Shown piece by piece: positions 1 through 6,909 of a stretch of DNA of 8,380 nucleotides. A program made the position numbers and the translations under genes. The notes below the pieces were generated by a model. It saw only the letters and a list, made by a program, of their open reading frames with translations. It did not search any database and was not told the DNA's origin. Origin of the DNA: an uncultured Eubacteriales bacterium (GTDB lineage Bacteria > Bacillota > Clostridia > Christensenellales > Borkfalkiaceae); contig CAJLLH010000047.1 of NCBI GenBank assembly GCA_905207385.1, forward strand, positions 1 through 8,380. Reading direction: 5' to 3'. Each line of letters begins with the position of its first letter. Position 1 is the first letter of the stretch.

Positions 1-514
1 TAACGGCTGCAAATACGCCGAACAGACCGGCAAGAGCGCCGCCTATTGCCGTCAGCCACGCGCCGATTGCGGGGGAATACGTACCCTTTGCAAGCCATCC
101 GCCGTCAAGGCTGATCTTGTCACAGAACGTGAAGCTTGTTATGATGCTTACAACACCGCTTACTACGCATACAATAGCTACAATCACAAGCAGGAACCTG
201 AAAAGTTTCCAGCCGAGCACCTTGCAGATACCTGCAAGAATAGTGGTCGCACCTGCAAGTATTACGGTGAGAATGCCGAATGCCGCCATCGTTTTGAACG
301 CGCCGCCTATTTCGTTTTCGGCTTCGCCGAGGCTGTCGAACAACTCAGACAACTTTATTCCTTCAGGATCTAAAGATACGGCGCCGCCTATAGCTTCACC
401 CTTGAAAGTAAGCCAATCAATGCATACACCTACAATCGCAAGTATAAGCATAACCAGAATAATCGCTATGGCTATAAGACCCACCTTATTGCCGGAGCTT
501 TTCCTTTTTGCCAT
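1..514 (-). CDS. Small multi-pass membrane protein of unknown function, 3' end cut by window edge
   Basis: I do not recognise a family. The frame opens at an ATG (512-514) preceded by a strong AAGGAGG site (521-527) and stays open for 171 codons to the window edge, so the C-terminus is missing. The product starts with a basic stretch (MAKRKSSGNK) followed by a hydrophobic segment at about residues 11-32. A short loop (33-70) has an acidic patch. Three more hydrophobic segments follow at about 76-97, 104-128 and 148-171. The visible part therefore has four likely membrane helices. The segments are rich in Gly and Ala, and no catalytic motif is visible. The basic N-terminus suggests that the N-terminus is cytoplasmic. 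It has its own consensus promoter (584-612), so it is probably not co-transcribed with the lipoprotein gene upstream. Being a real gene is well supported by the ribosome site, promoter and hydrophobic pattern; its function is unknown. Confidence 0.82.
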   Translation of the reverse strand, partial: MAKRKSSGNKVGLIAIAIILVMLILAIVGVCIDWLTFKGEAIGGAVSLDPEGIKLSELFDSLGEAENEIGGAFKTMAAFGILTVILAGATTILAGICKVLGWKLFRFLLVIVAIVCVVSGVVSIITSFTFCDKISLDGGWLAKGTYSPAIGAWLTAIGGALAGLFGVFAAV

Positions 515-529
515 AAAAATCCTCCTTAC

Positions 530-573
530 GGGCGTTTATTTGCCTGCGCTTTTTGCATGCGCATATCCCGCCC
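530..573 (-). other. 5'-leader stem-loop of the membrane-protein mRNA
   Basis: On the minus strand, GGGCG (573-569) can pair with CGCCC (534-530). Inside it, TGCGC (563-559) can pair with GCGCA (549-545) across a 9-nt loop. The structure begins about 5 nt after the predicted transcription start (about 577) and ends just before the AAGGAGG site. The stems are short (5 bp each), so folding is plausible but unproven. A role in mRNA stability or in exposing the ribosome site is inference. Confidence 0.4.
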
Positions 574-583
574 TTATGGTTAG

Positions 584-612
584 ATTATACAACCATAAAC
601 CCGTTAAGTCAA
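584..612 (-). promoter_or_regulatory. Vegetative promoter of the membrane-protein gene
   Basis: Read on the minus strand, TTGACT (612-607) is followed by a 17-bp spacer and a perfect TATAAT (589-584). The predicted transcription start is near 577, giving a leader of about 60 nt before the ATG at 514. Spacing and hexamers match the housekeeping sigma factor consensus closely. Confidence 0.85.
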
Positions 613-618
613 GAATTA

Positions 619-662
619 TAATGAAAATTTAAAACACGCGCAGTTTGTCCGAATTTTCATTA
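619..662. repeat. 11-bp perfect inverted repeat upstream of the promoter
   Basis: TAATGAAAATT (619-629) is the exact reverse complement of AATTTTCATTA (652-662), with 22 bp between the arms. It lies just upstream of the -35 box at 607-612. It could be a protein-binding dyad or a weak hairpin at the end of the lipoprotein transcript. The arms are almost all A and T, which raises the chance of coincidence in AT-rich DNA. Confidence 0.4.
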
Positions 663-693
663 CAGCCCCGATTTTTGTAAATTCTGAAGTATT

Positions 694-712
694 TTGTAGC
701 AAATTACTACAA
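694..712. promoter_or_regulatory. Operator-like 19-bp dyad
   Basis: The sequence reads TTGTAG-c-AA-a-TT-a-CTACAA. The 6-bp outer arms and the inner AA/TT are symmetric about position 703. This spacing is typical of a dimeric regulator's site. It lies about 80 bp upstream of the -35 box of the membrane-protein gene and inside the probable 3' region of the lipoprotein transcript. Which regulator binds, if any, is unknown. Confidence 0.25.
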
Positions 713-740
713 TTAAGAGTATTTTTTCCATAATAAAAAA

Positions 741-760
741 TAAAAAACAGGGCTTTTTTA
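741..760 (-). terminator. Weak candidate terminator after the lipoprotein gene
   Basis: Read on the minus strand just after the stop codon, TAAAAAA (760-754) can pair with TTTTTTA (747-741) around the loop GCCCTG, and a second run of six T follows. The stem is only A-U pairs, so it is much weaker than the pgi terminator. I found no better candidate between 774 and the next promoter. Confidence 0.25.
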
Positions 761-773
761 GGATATAAAACGG

Positions 774-3700
774 TCAGTCCGCGCAATATAAAATATCCTT
801 ATAAGCGGAGACAGCCACGACCTTCAAATCAAGTTCGAAATCAGAACTTACCCCGATAAAAGCGTCGTCAAGTCCCGACGCATTCGAGGGCACTGAAGCA
901 TATTCCAGATTACTGCACCCTTCAAACGCACAGTCGCCGAGCACCTCTACCGTTGACGGAAGTTCAATCCGTTTAATGTATTTGCAACCGCTGAATGCCA
1001 TTTCACCTACGGATTTAAGCGAACTGTTTTCCTCGAACACTATTTCTTTAAGCATAGAAGAGTTATTTCCGCTTACAGAAAAGAACAGGCAAGGAGGCAA
1101 CGACTGAACCGCACTGCCAACAGTAAGCACCAATTCTGCCTCCGCTCCCGCATAACTGAAGATATCCGTCACCGCGCTTACCACGCACACGGCATCATAT
1201 TGCAGGTCTTCAAGGCAAGTACAATTTCTGAACGCCATAGTGCCTATATTTGTCACCGTTTCCGGTATATTTACTGACCGCAGAGCAGTACAGTCCATAA
1301 ATGCGCTTTTGCCTATAATCTTAAGCCCGTAAGGCAGAACTGCGCGGGTTATCAGCGCATTTCCATTAAACGCCTGTGCGGCAATTTCAAGAACCGGCAA
1401 GCCGTTATGCTGCGCAGGAATAATTATTTCCGTATCGGCGCTGTCCGCTTCAAGTCCAGATACCGTGTAACTGTCGCCGTCGGAACTTAGCGTATAAATA
1501 AGTCCCTCCGTTGCTGCGGGCAATTCCGATTCCACTCTTTCCGTGAAGCCGCACCGCGAACATCTGAAATCTGTATATTCCGCCCCGTTTTCAAGATATC
1601 CCGACCCAATTTCGCACATATCGTGCCCGAGAGGAGCTATGTATTCGTGCAGATAACTATCCCCGCAATCTGCGCATACGTACTCCGTATAACCCGACTC
1701 AGTACAGCTCGGCTCAATCTTATGACATATGTAATTATGCTCGGCAATGCCGACAGTGCGCAGCTCCTCCGCTCCGCATACGCTGCAAACTCTGGCTTCA
1801 GAGCCTTCTTCAGTACACGTAGCAGGCTTCACGGTATACCAATCGCCGTAATCGTGCCCTAAAGCCTCAACAAAACCGTCCTTATGACTGAGTTTACAGC
1901 GCGAGCATTCGTGAAGCGTATATCCCTCGTTCACGCAATCGGGTTCGACGCTAATTTCAACATAGTCGTGCCCCAATGCAGGTATAACGGCGCTGTTCTG
2001 CCTGCCGCAATATATGCACGACTGCACAGCCGTGCCGCTTTGAGTACAAGTAGGAGACAATTCTTCCACCCACTCGCCGTAACTATGTTGTTTGAGCGGC
2101 AACAGCTCTTCGGTTATCAGTCCGCAACAGGTACACGTATGCCTGATTACGCCGTTTACCGCGCAAGTAGATTCGGAAATGACTTCCGAAACAAACTCGT
2201 GCGGCACCGTTTCGGTATATGAATTTTCATCGATGTAGCTTCTTCCGCAATCCGAACATATGTATTCGGTATATCCGCGGTCGGTACAGGTTGGAGCAAC
2301 GATATTTGCCACATATTCGTGGTCGGTTTCGTCTATATAATTATTACGGAAGGTGTAGCCGCAAACGTCGCACTTATAATCGGTATACCCCTTTAAGGTA
2401 CACGTAGGCGGAACAACTGTTACCGTATATTTATGACCCGAAGCTTCGGTTATCTCGTCGGTATAGCTGTAACCGCAAACAGAGCACTCATGCAGGGTGC
2501 ACCCGCCTTTTGTGCACGTAGGGCTGATTACCGTTACCTTGTAAATATGTTCCGTTTTTTGTGTATAACAGTCTTTATAACTATGCCCGCAAACCTTGCA
2601 CACGTGTTCGGTATACCCTTGCTCCGTACAGGTTGGCGCGAAAATGGTTAAGGCATAGTCGTGCCCCAATGCAGAAATCCCCTCTTTTATGCTGTAATCG
2701 CAATCGGTGCAATAAATAAGCTTTTCACCATCTGCGACGCAGGTTGCGGGAACAATAACGACTTCTTTTAAGTTATGCGGCTTTACTGGCGTTTCAGAAT
2801 CTTCCGATATACCGCTGTCGCCGCAGCGCTCGCAACAATATTCCGTATATCCGATTTCTGTGCAGGTAGGTTCAACAACGGTATATTTATAATCGTGCCC
2901 GAGCGCGTCCGTTTCATCAGCTATATAGCTGTGTCCGCAAACCTCGCATTCATAACACGTAAAACCACCTTCTGTGCACGTAGGATTTATAATAGTTGCG
3001 GCATATGTATGGGGCAATTCAGAAAGAACCTCATTTTCCCTTGCGCCGCATTCAAGACAGCAGCGTTCACGCACACCTTCGCTTACGCAAGTAGGTTGCA
3101 CCGTTACAACCCATTCGCCGAAACTATGTCCCGCAGCAGCCACATACGAATTTTCATCAGTATAAGTATAGCCGCACTCTTTGCATACATAATAGGTATA
3201 TCCCCGCTGAGTACACGTAGGCGCTACTATAACTTCGCGAAAATCATGTTCGGTTTTATCTGTAAATATGCGCTCGGCAAAACCGCAACTTGAACAGTAG
3301 CGCACCATTTCGCCGCCGCTTTCGCAGCTTGCTTCGGTTATAGTTTGCCATTCGCCGAAAGAATGCCCCGCTGGCTCTTTGTACGAATTTTCGTCGACAT
3401 AACTGTAGCCACAGGCTTTGCATATGTATTCAGTATAACCGTAATCTGTGCAGGTAGGCGAAACCAGATGCTCAATATACTCGTGTCCCGTTACAGGTAT
3501 TGCAACATCTTCTTCGCCTATTTCAACTTCGGCGCTTTCATCAGCAAAATACAAACCGCAACTTTCGCAATACCAGTATTCAATGTTACCCGCAGACGTA
3601 CACGAAGCTTCTGCCGCACTGAAGTAAACGAGTATATGCTCGTGCTCCGGCTCGTCGTCTTCCGAATCACCATCGTCGCCATCCTCCTGCCCGTCTTCGT

Positions 3701-3893
3701 TGCCGCCGGTATTCTCGCCAGCCCCATCGCCGTCAACAATATCTTCGCCATCATCCCCGCCGTCGTCGGGCGGATAAACCACATCCGTTTGCCCGTTACC
3801 CGATAAATCCAAGCCGATGCAGGCAGACAAACAAAATGCCGACGCAAAAATAGCGACGGCTGTTAAAATAACAATTAATAATTTTTTGCGCAT
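774..3893 (-). CDS. Secreted lipoprotein with 17 CxxC/His repeats and BspA-type leucine-rich domain
   Basis: Residues 1-24 are a lipoprotein signal peptide: basic MRKK, a hydrophobic core, then lipobox LSAC with Cys25 as the lipidation site. The mature protein should be anchored to the outer face of the membrane. Residues 36-85 are an Asp/Glu/Gly-rich linker. Residues 86-757 hold 17 tandem units of 38-40 residues, first unit longer, each with Cys-x9-Cys-x2-Cys (x10 in unit 1) and ending in one His. A decayed unit (758-793) keeps only the CxxC. Residues 796-1010 are BspA/LRR_5-like, with the usual lead-in (IIIPAQHNGLPVLEI) and repeats such as CTALRSVNIPETVTNIG. Three Cys plus one His per unit suggests zinc-ribbon-like metal binding, but disulfides are possible outside the cell. 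Related repeats are frequent in gut Clostridia surface proteins, with no settled function known to me. The ATG at 3893 has AAGGGG (3902-3907) upstream. Adhesion or a scaffold is only a guess. Confidence 0.93.
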   Translation of the reverse strand: MRKKLLIVILTAVAIFASAFCLSACIGLDLSGNGQTDVVYPPDDGGDDGEDIVDGDGAGENTGGNEDGQEDGDDGDSEDDEPEHEHILVYFSAAEASCTSAGNIEYWYCESCGLYFADESAEVEIGEEDVAIPVTGHEYIEHLVSPTCTDYGYTEYICKACGYSYVDENSYKEPAGHSFGEWQTITEASCESGGEMVRYCSSCGFAERIFTDKTEHDFREVIVAPTCTQRGYTYYVCKECGYTYTDENSYVAAAGHSFGEWVVTVQPTCVSEGVRERCCLECGARENEVLSELPHTYAATIINPTCTEGGFTCYECEVCGHSYIADETDALGHDYKYTVVEPTCTEIGYTEYCCERCGDSGISEDSETPVKPHNLKEVVIVPATCVADGEKLIYCTDCDYSIKEGISALGHDYALTIFAPTCTEQGYTEHVCKVCGHSYKDCYTQKTEHIYKVTVISPTCTKGGCTLHECSVCGYSYTDEITEASGHKYTVTVVPPTCTLKGYTDYKCDVCGYTFRNNYIDETDHEYVANIVAPTCTDRGYTEYICSDCGRSYIDENSYTETVPHEFVSEVISESTCAVNGVIRHTCTCCGLITEELLPLKQHSYGEWVEELSPTCTQSGTAVQSCIYCGRQNSAVIPALGHDYVEISVEPDCVNEGYTLHECSRCKLSHKDGFVEALGHDYGDWYTVKPATCTEEGSEARVCSVCGAEELRTVGIAEHNYICHKIEPSCTESGYTEYVCADCGDSYLHEYIAPLGHDMCEIGSGYLENGAEYTDFRCSRCGFTERVESELPAATEGLIYTLSSDGDSYTVSGLEADSADTEIIIPAQHNGLPVLEIAAQAFNGNALITRAVLPYGLKIIGKSAFMDCTALRSVNIPETVTNIGTMAFRNCTCLEDLQYDAVCVVSAVTDIFSYAGAEAELVLTVGSAVQSLPPCLFFSVSGNNSSMLKEIVFEENSSLKSVGEMAFSGCKYIKRIELPSTVEVLGDCAFEGCSNLEYASVPSNASGLDDAFIGVSSDFELDLKVVAVSAYKDILYCAD
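1623..3638 (-). repeat. Coding tandem array of 17 Cys/His-rich units (114-120 bp each, first longer)
   Basis: The final His of the units falls at residues 137, 177, 216, 256, 295, 333, 373, 411, 449, 487, 525, 565, 603, 642, 680, 719 and 757, so the period is 38-40 residues. Two classes can be told apart. Class A has PTCT..GYTEY.C..CG.SY.DE and often starts D/E-Y. Class B often starts S-F/Y-G-E-W, has A/S/P-T/S-C and lacks GYTEY. Units 2-5 run A-B-A-B, which suggests duplication of a two-unit block; units 9-12 are all class A. The DNA copies are diverged, so the array is old or the differences are selected. Confidence 0.9.
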
Positions 3894-3916
3894 ATACGTA
3901 TACCCCTTATTTTTTT

Positions 3917-3962
3917 GCGCGCACGTACAAGCAGATATGCGCTTCCAAGCTCACGCACGCGC
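3917..3962 (-). other. Long stem-loop in the lipoprotein 5' leader
   Basis: On the minus strand, GCGCGTGCGT (3962-3953) can pair with ACGTGCGCGC (3926-3917) over 10 bp, eight Watson-Crick and two G-U. AAGC/GCTT can form a smaller hairpin inside the 26-nt interior. The outer stem begins about 7 nt after the predicted start (about 3968) and ends about 9 nt before the AAGGGG ribosome site (3902-3907). The two G-U positions mean the symmetry works better in RNA than in DNA, which favours an RNA role, perhaps stability or translation control. Confidence 0.5.
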
Positions 3963-3974
3963 CATCTATGGGAA

Positions 3975-4003
3975 ATTATATCACTACAATGTATATTTAT
4001 CAA
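3975..4003 (-). promoter_or_regulatory. Vegetative promoter of the lipoprotein gene
   Basis: On the minus strand, TTGATA (4003-3998) is followed by a 17-bp spacer and TATAAT (3980-3975). The predicted start is near 3968 and the leader is about 75 nt. The gene therefore has its own promoter and need not depend on the hydrolase gene upstream. Confidence 0.78.
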
Positions 4004-4087
4004 GCAATTATGCGCCAATTTTCTACAAAAACAGACAACATTTTTGCTTTTATGTACTATGTATGTATATTTATAACTTTATGCAAT

Positions 4088-4105
4088 ATATAAATATATT
4101 TATAT
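4088..4105. repeat. 18-bp all-AT perfect palindrome
   Basis: ATATAAATATATTTATAT is its own reverse complement. It lies 20 bp past the hydrolase stop codon and 85 bp upstream of the lipoprotein -35 box. It could mark the end of the hydrolase transcript or bend the DNA. No GC-rich intrinsic terminator is visible after the hydrolase gene. AT-only palindromes arise easily by chance in such DNA. Confidence 0.35.
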
Positions 4106-4125
4106 TGTTTACAAAGCTGCAAATG

Positions 4126-5139
4126 TCAGTCAGCAAATATAAAATCATACACGGCAGACATAACTTCAGCGTCCTCTTCGCATATGGCATAATAATCCTG
4201 CGCAGAAAAGAAAGCCTGCTTCTCCCGCTCACTCATTTTATCAGCCGTCATAATTCCTTGCTTTAGCTCATTAAGGCGTCTTTCGGCAGAAATTGTATTA
4301 TAAGGATTGTGCCCCTTGCCACGGCATAACATTAATTTAATATTGCCGACCTCTGAAAGATTATTGTAAGCAGATAGTTCCAAAGGTACGGCAGTATCGC
4401 AATCGCCGTGAATTACAAGCGCGGGCACGCCGCTGCGAACAATTGCGCGCGAGGCTTTGATATCGGCATATTTACCGAATCTGAAAAAGGTTACGACCTT
4501 AACGAACGGGCGCAATATTTTTGCAAAAAATTTGCCCGTAAGCGGCGCAGCGCCGCATTCCACCATTCTTGACGGCTGGTCGGGCGCAGAAAATGATACC
4601 ACTCCGTCCGCGTGCGCAAACGATGCGGCAACGAGAGCCGAATAAGCACCCATGCTGTGCCCAACAAAGTACGTTTTAAGGTTTTTAAGCTCTCGCCTGC
4701 CCTTTGCATACTTTGCCGCGGCAACAAGAACGCGCGCAGAATTTTCAAGTCCGCCAAGCGACTTGCCGCCTGAAAGACCGCAACCGCAGCAATCGAATGC
4801 AAGCACTGCGCAACCGTTGCGACAAAAATATGCTATTTCGGTTGTGTAGGAACACTGGCCCGGCCCCATTCCGTGAGAAAAAATTACAAGCCGCTTAACC
4901 GAAGAGATATCGCCGCTCCAATATATAAAACCTTTAAGTTTTGTTTTGCCGAGCCTTGTTTCAACCGCTTCGGTATTCAGCGAAAATTCTTCCGCCGTAA
5001 AATATTTAAGCAACCGATTCTTTTCAAATCTGCCGCCAAAACCTTTGTTCTGTGCATACACCGCAAAACAAACCATAAACGTGCAGAACGCCGCAACGAG
5101 CGCACATAAAATTATCAGAGCTATTAAATACGCCGGCAC
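4126..5139 (-). CDS. Membrane-anchored alpha/beta hydrolase (serine hydrolase, S33/Hydrolase_4 type)
   Basis: This is a 337-residue serine hydrolase of unknown substrate. Residues 4-28 form a hydrophobic anchor with no charge before it and basic residues after it, so the catalytic domain probably faces the cytoplasm. The domain shows the oxyanion-loop HGMGPG (89-94), the nucleophile elbow GHSMG (160-164, Ser162), the acid in HGDCDTAVP (probably Asp248) and the catalytic His277 in GKGHNP. A lid-like insert lies at about 186-230 and an acidic helical tail at 285-337. The start is GTG (5137-5139), chosen because GGGAGGT (5145-5151) is well placed; the next Met (22) is inside the anchor. Oddly, the DxRGxGxS-like segment reads FDCCGCGLSGG, with three Cys close together. 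Esterase, lipase-like or peptidase activity are all possible. It appears to be transcribed alone. Confidence 0.9.
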   Translation of the reverse strand: MPAYLIALIILCALVAAFCTFMVCFAVYAQNKGFGGRFEKNRLLKYFTAEEFSLNTEAVETRLGKTKLKGFIYWSGDISSVKRLVIFSHGMGPGQCSYTTEIAYFCRNGCAVLAFDCCGCGLSGGKSLGGLENSARVLVAAAKYAKGRRELKNLKTYFVGHSMGAYSALVAASFAHADGVVSFSAPDQPSRMVECGAAPLTGKFFAKILRPFVKVVTFFRFGKYADIKASRAIVRSGVPALVIHGDCDTAVPLELSAYNNLSEVGNIKLMLCRGKGHNPYNTISAERRLNELKQGIMTADKMSEREKQAFFSAQDYYAICEEDAEVMSAVYDFIFAD

Positions 5140-5196
5140 AATTTACCTCCCGAATACCAATTTAACTTTTCATTATATAACCAGTTTGCAAAGTTA

Positions 5197-5224
5197 TATA
5201 TACCAAAAAACAAGCAAATTACAA
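5197..5224 (-). promoter_or_regulatory. Possible weak promoter of the hydrolase gene
   Basis: On the minus strand, TTGTAA (5224-5219), a 16-bp spacer and TATATA (5202-5197) precede the gene. A better -10 alone, TATAAT (5177-5172), lies closer but has no recognisable -35 at 16-18 bp. The region is AT-rich, so either may be chance. A separate promoter is expected because the pgi terminator lies upstream. Confidence 0.3.
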
Positions 5225-5333
5225 ATTTTATTTGTTTTATAATATAAGCAGACAATAAAGAAAACAGCATCAAGGATTAAATCACTTCATACCAATGCCC
5301 GAGCCTGTTTCAATCCTGTATTTGTTTAGATAT

Positions 5334-5361
5334 AAAAAAACGGGCGGCTTATGCCGCCCGT
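5334..5361 (-). terminator. Intrinsic terminator of pgi
   Basis: On the minus strand, ACGGGCGGC pairs with GCCGCCCGT over 9 bp around the tetraloop ATAA, and a run of seven T follows directly. It starts 13 bases after the pgi stop codon. It is a textbook intrinsic terminator and separates pgi from the hydrolase gene. A 14-bp palindrome (5363-5376, AACTTATATAAGTT) overlaps the stop codon just before it. Confidence 0.95.
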
Positions 5362-5374
5362 AAACTTATATAAG

Positions 5375-6814
5375 TTAAACGATATACTTCGCGTCAAGCT
5401 CGGGAGCGGAGTCGATTTCCGCTTTCTTGGCTTCATATCCCTTTTTGCCGAGAAGAGCGAACGTCGCCTTTTTGCCGTTTTCAACGCCGGGCTGATTGAA
5501 TGTGTTGATGTTGAGCATTGCGCCTGCATAAGCAGTCTGGAGCTCGAGCAGATACATAAGCTGACCCATGGTAAACGCATTTACTTCGGGCACGTTTATG
5601 GTATAGTTCATTCTGCCGGCGCGCATAAGGGCATAAGCCGTTGCCTTGTTTTCCGCCTGAATGAGTTCCTGCATGGTGTGACCGCCGAGGAAGCCAACAT
5701 CGGGAATATCTTCGCAACCGTGCGCGATAGGCATTTCGCAAGCATACTTGCCTACGGAAATGAACGTGATGACCTTATCGTAAGGTCCTTCGATGTAAAG
5801 CTGAACCTGAGAATGCTGGTCGGTAACGCCGAGGCTCTTTACAGGGGTTGTGCCGGCGTTTACAACATTGCCTTCGTAATCTTCCTGCTTGCCGATGCTT
5901 TCAGCCCACAACTGGCAGTACCAGTCGGAAAGAAGGCGAAGATTATCGCAGTAGGGCATCATAACGTGTATGTTTTTGCCCTGCTTCATTGTTATGTACA
6001 TAAGCGCGGCGCACGCAAGCGCGGGGTTGGAAGCTATTGCAGGTTTGTTGCAGATGCTGTCCATATAAGCTGCGCCCGCAAGCAAGCCCTTTATATCTAT
6101 GCCGAGCACTGCGGCGGGAAGAAGACCTACGGGGCAGAGTTCAGAGAATCTGCCGCCTACACCGTCGGGAAGGACATATTTTTTGAACTTTCCGCCGAAA
6201 GCCTGGTCTATCTTGATAAGATTGCCGCGGCTTGCGTCGGTAGTGAAAATCATATTGCGCGTGAGGTCCACGCCTGCTTTCGTGAGGATATCGGCGATGA
6301 TCAGATACTGGGTCATCGTTTCGGACGTCGCACCCGATTTGGAAATTACATTGAAGCAGGTCTTTTCGGGCTCGATAACGTCGAGAAGCGACTTCATGCG
6401 GACGGGGTCAACGTTGTCTTCAACGTAGAATTTAGGAGCGCCGCCGCGCGCTTTGGAATTGAGCTCGTTGTGATGAAGATGGCAAAGCGCATTGAACACC
6501 ATAGAAGGGCCGAGCGCACTGCCGCCGATGCCGAGAACGACGAAATACTTGAAGTTTTTGCGCACTTCCTTTGCCGTTGCAAGAATGTCTGCGACTATTT
6601 CGTTCTGGTTATAAGGAAGTTCCGTCCAGCCCATAAACAGCTCATCTTTGCCGCGGTTTTCCTGAACGTACTTGAAAGCCTCTTCCGCCTTACCTTTCAA
6701 AGCCTTGATTTCGGAGTCCTTTATTCCCTTTTCGCCGAGGAATTTGGACATCATATTGTTATAGTCTACGGTAACGCGCATAGACTTGCGCCATTCCTTA
6801 GTTTTGTAACCCAT
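5375..6814 (-). CDS. pgi: Glucose-6-phosphate isomerase
   Basis: The enzyme interconverts glucose 6-phosphate and fructose 6-phosphate in the cytoplasm, the second step of glycolysis and reversible for gluconeogenesis. From the chosen start it has 479 residues, near the usual size of the short Gram-positive form. Visible motifs are GIGGSALG (95-102), the phosphate-binding SKSGATSET (159-167), GVGGRFSELCPVGLLPAA (218-235), the family signature around HGCEDIPDVGFLGGHT (365-380) and QPGVENGKK (441-449). From known family structures, Glu305 (WAESIG), His334 (TDQHSQ) and Lys448 (ENGK) are the likely catalytic residues. The start at 6814 was chosen because GGAGG (6821-6825) lies 6 nt upstream; the ATG at 6820 abuts that site and the one at 6835 lies upstream of it. 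It has its own promoter and terminator, so it is a single-gene unit. Nothing in it looks abnormal. Confidence 0.98.
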   Translation of the reverse strand: MGYKTKEWRKSMRVTVDYNNMMSKFLGEKGIKDSEIKALKGKAEEAFKYVQENRGKDELFMGWTELPYNQNEIVADILATAKEVRKNFKYFVVLGIGGSALGPSMVFNALCHLHHNELNSKARGGAPKFYVEDNVDPVRMKSLLDVIEPEKTCFNVISKSGATSETMTQYLIIADILTKAGVDLTRNMIFTTDASRGNLIKIDQAFGGKFKKYVLPDGVGGRFSELCPVGLLPAAVLGIDIKGLLAGAAYMDSICNKPAIASNPALACAALMYITMKQGKNIHVMMPYCDNLRLLSDWYCQLWAESIGKQEDYEGNVVNAGTTPVKSLGVTDQHSQVQLYIEGPYDKVITFISVGKYACEMPIAHGCEDIPDVGFLGGHTMQELIQAENKATAYALMRAGRMNYTINVPEVNAFTMGQLMYLLELQTAYAGAMLNINTFNQPGVENGKKATFALLGKKGYEAKKAEIDSAPELDAKYIV

Positions 6815-6842
6815 TGTCATCCTCCGATATAACACATTGTTC

Positions 6843-6866
6843 GAAGGGCGCGTAAAGCCGCCCTTC
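6843..6866 (-). other. Stem-loop at the 5' end of pgi mRNA
   Basis: On the minus strand, GAAGGGCG (6866-6859) pairs perfectly with CGCCCTTC (6850-6843) over 8 bp with an 8-nt loop. With transcription predicted to start near 6870, the stem begins about 5 nt into the mRNA and ends 17 nt before the GGAGG site. No T-run follows, so it does not look like a terminator. It may protect the 5' end from decay. Confidence 0.6.
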
Positions 6867-6876
6867 CTCTTATAAT

Positions 6877-6905
6877 ATTATAAGTCAAATTGCGCGCTTA
6901 GTCAA
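6877..6905 (-). promoter_or_regulatory. Vegetative promoter of pgi
   Basis: On the minus strand, TTGACT (6905-6900), a 17-bp spacer and TATAAT (6882-6877) match the housekeeping consensus, with the same hexamers and spacing as the promoter at 584-612. The -10 box lies in a 16-bp perfect palindrome, CTTATAATATTATAAG (6869-6884), which covers the predicted start near 6870 and could be an operator or a chance symmetry. Confidence 0.85.
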
Positions 6906-6909
6906 TAGC

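Noticed and set aside
117..632. Plus-strand open frame of 171 codons
   Set aside because: It lies mostly opposite the membrane-protein gene, which has a strong ribosome site and promoter; the plus frame has neither.
1623..3638. Regular repeats resembling a CRISPR array
   Set aside because: The 114-120 bp period follows codons, the copies are diverged and the frame is open throughout; these are protein repeats.
1623..3806. Several plus-strand open frames opposite the lipoprotein repeats
   Set aside because: They are by-products of the repeated codons of the minus-strand array, with no ribosome sites or promoters of their own.
5351..6832. Plus-strand open frame of 493 codons opposite pgi
   Set aside because: It is a mirror of a highly conserved gene with all family motifs on the minus strand; the plus frame shows no ribosome site, no recognisable domain and an unlikely composition.
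6815..6835. Alternative pgi starts at ATG 6820 and 6835
   Set aside because: The first abuts the GGAGG site with no spacing and the second lies upstream of that site; the ATG at 6814 has the right 6-nt spacing.
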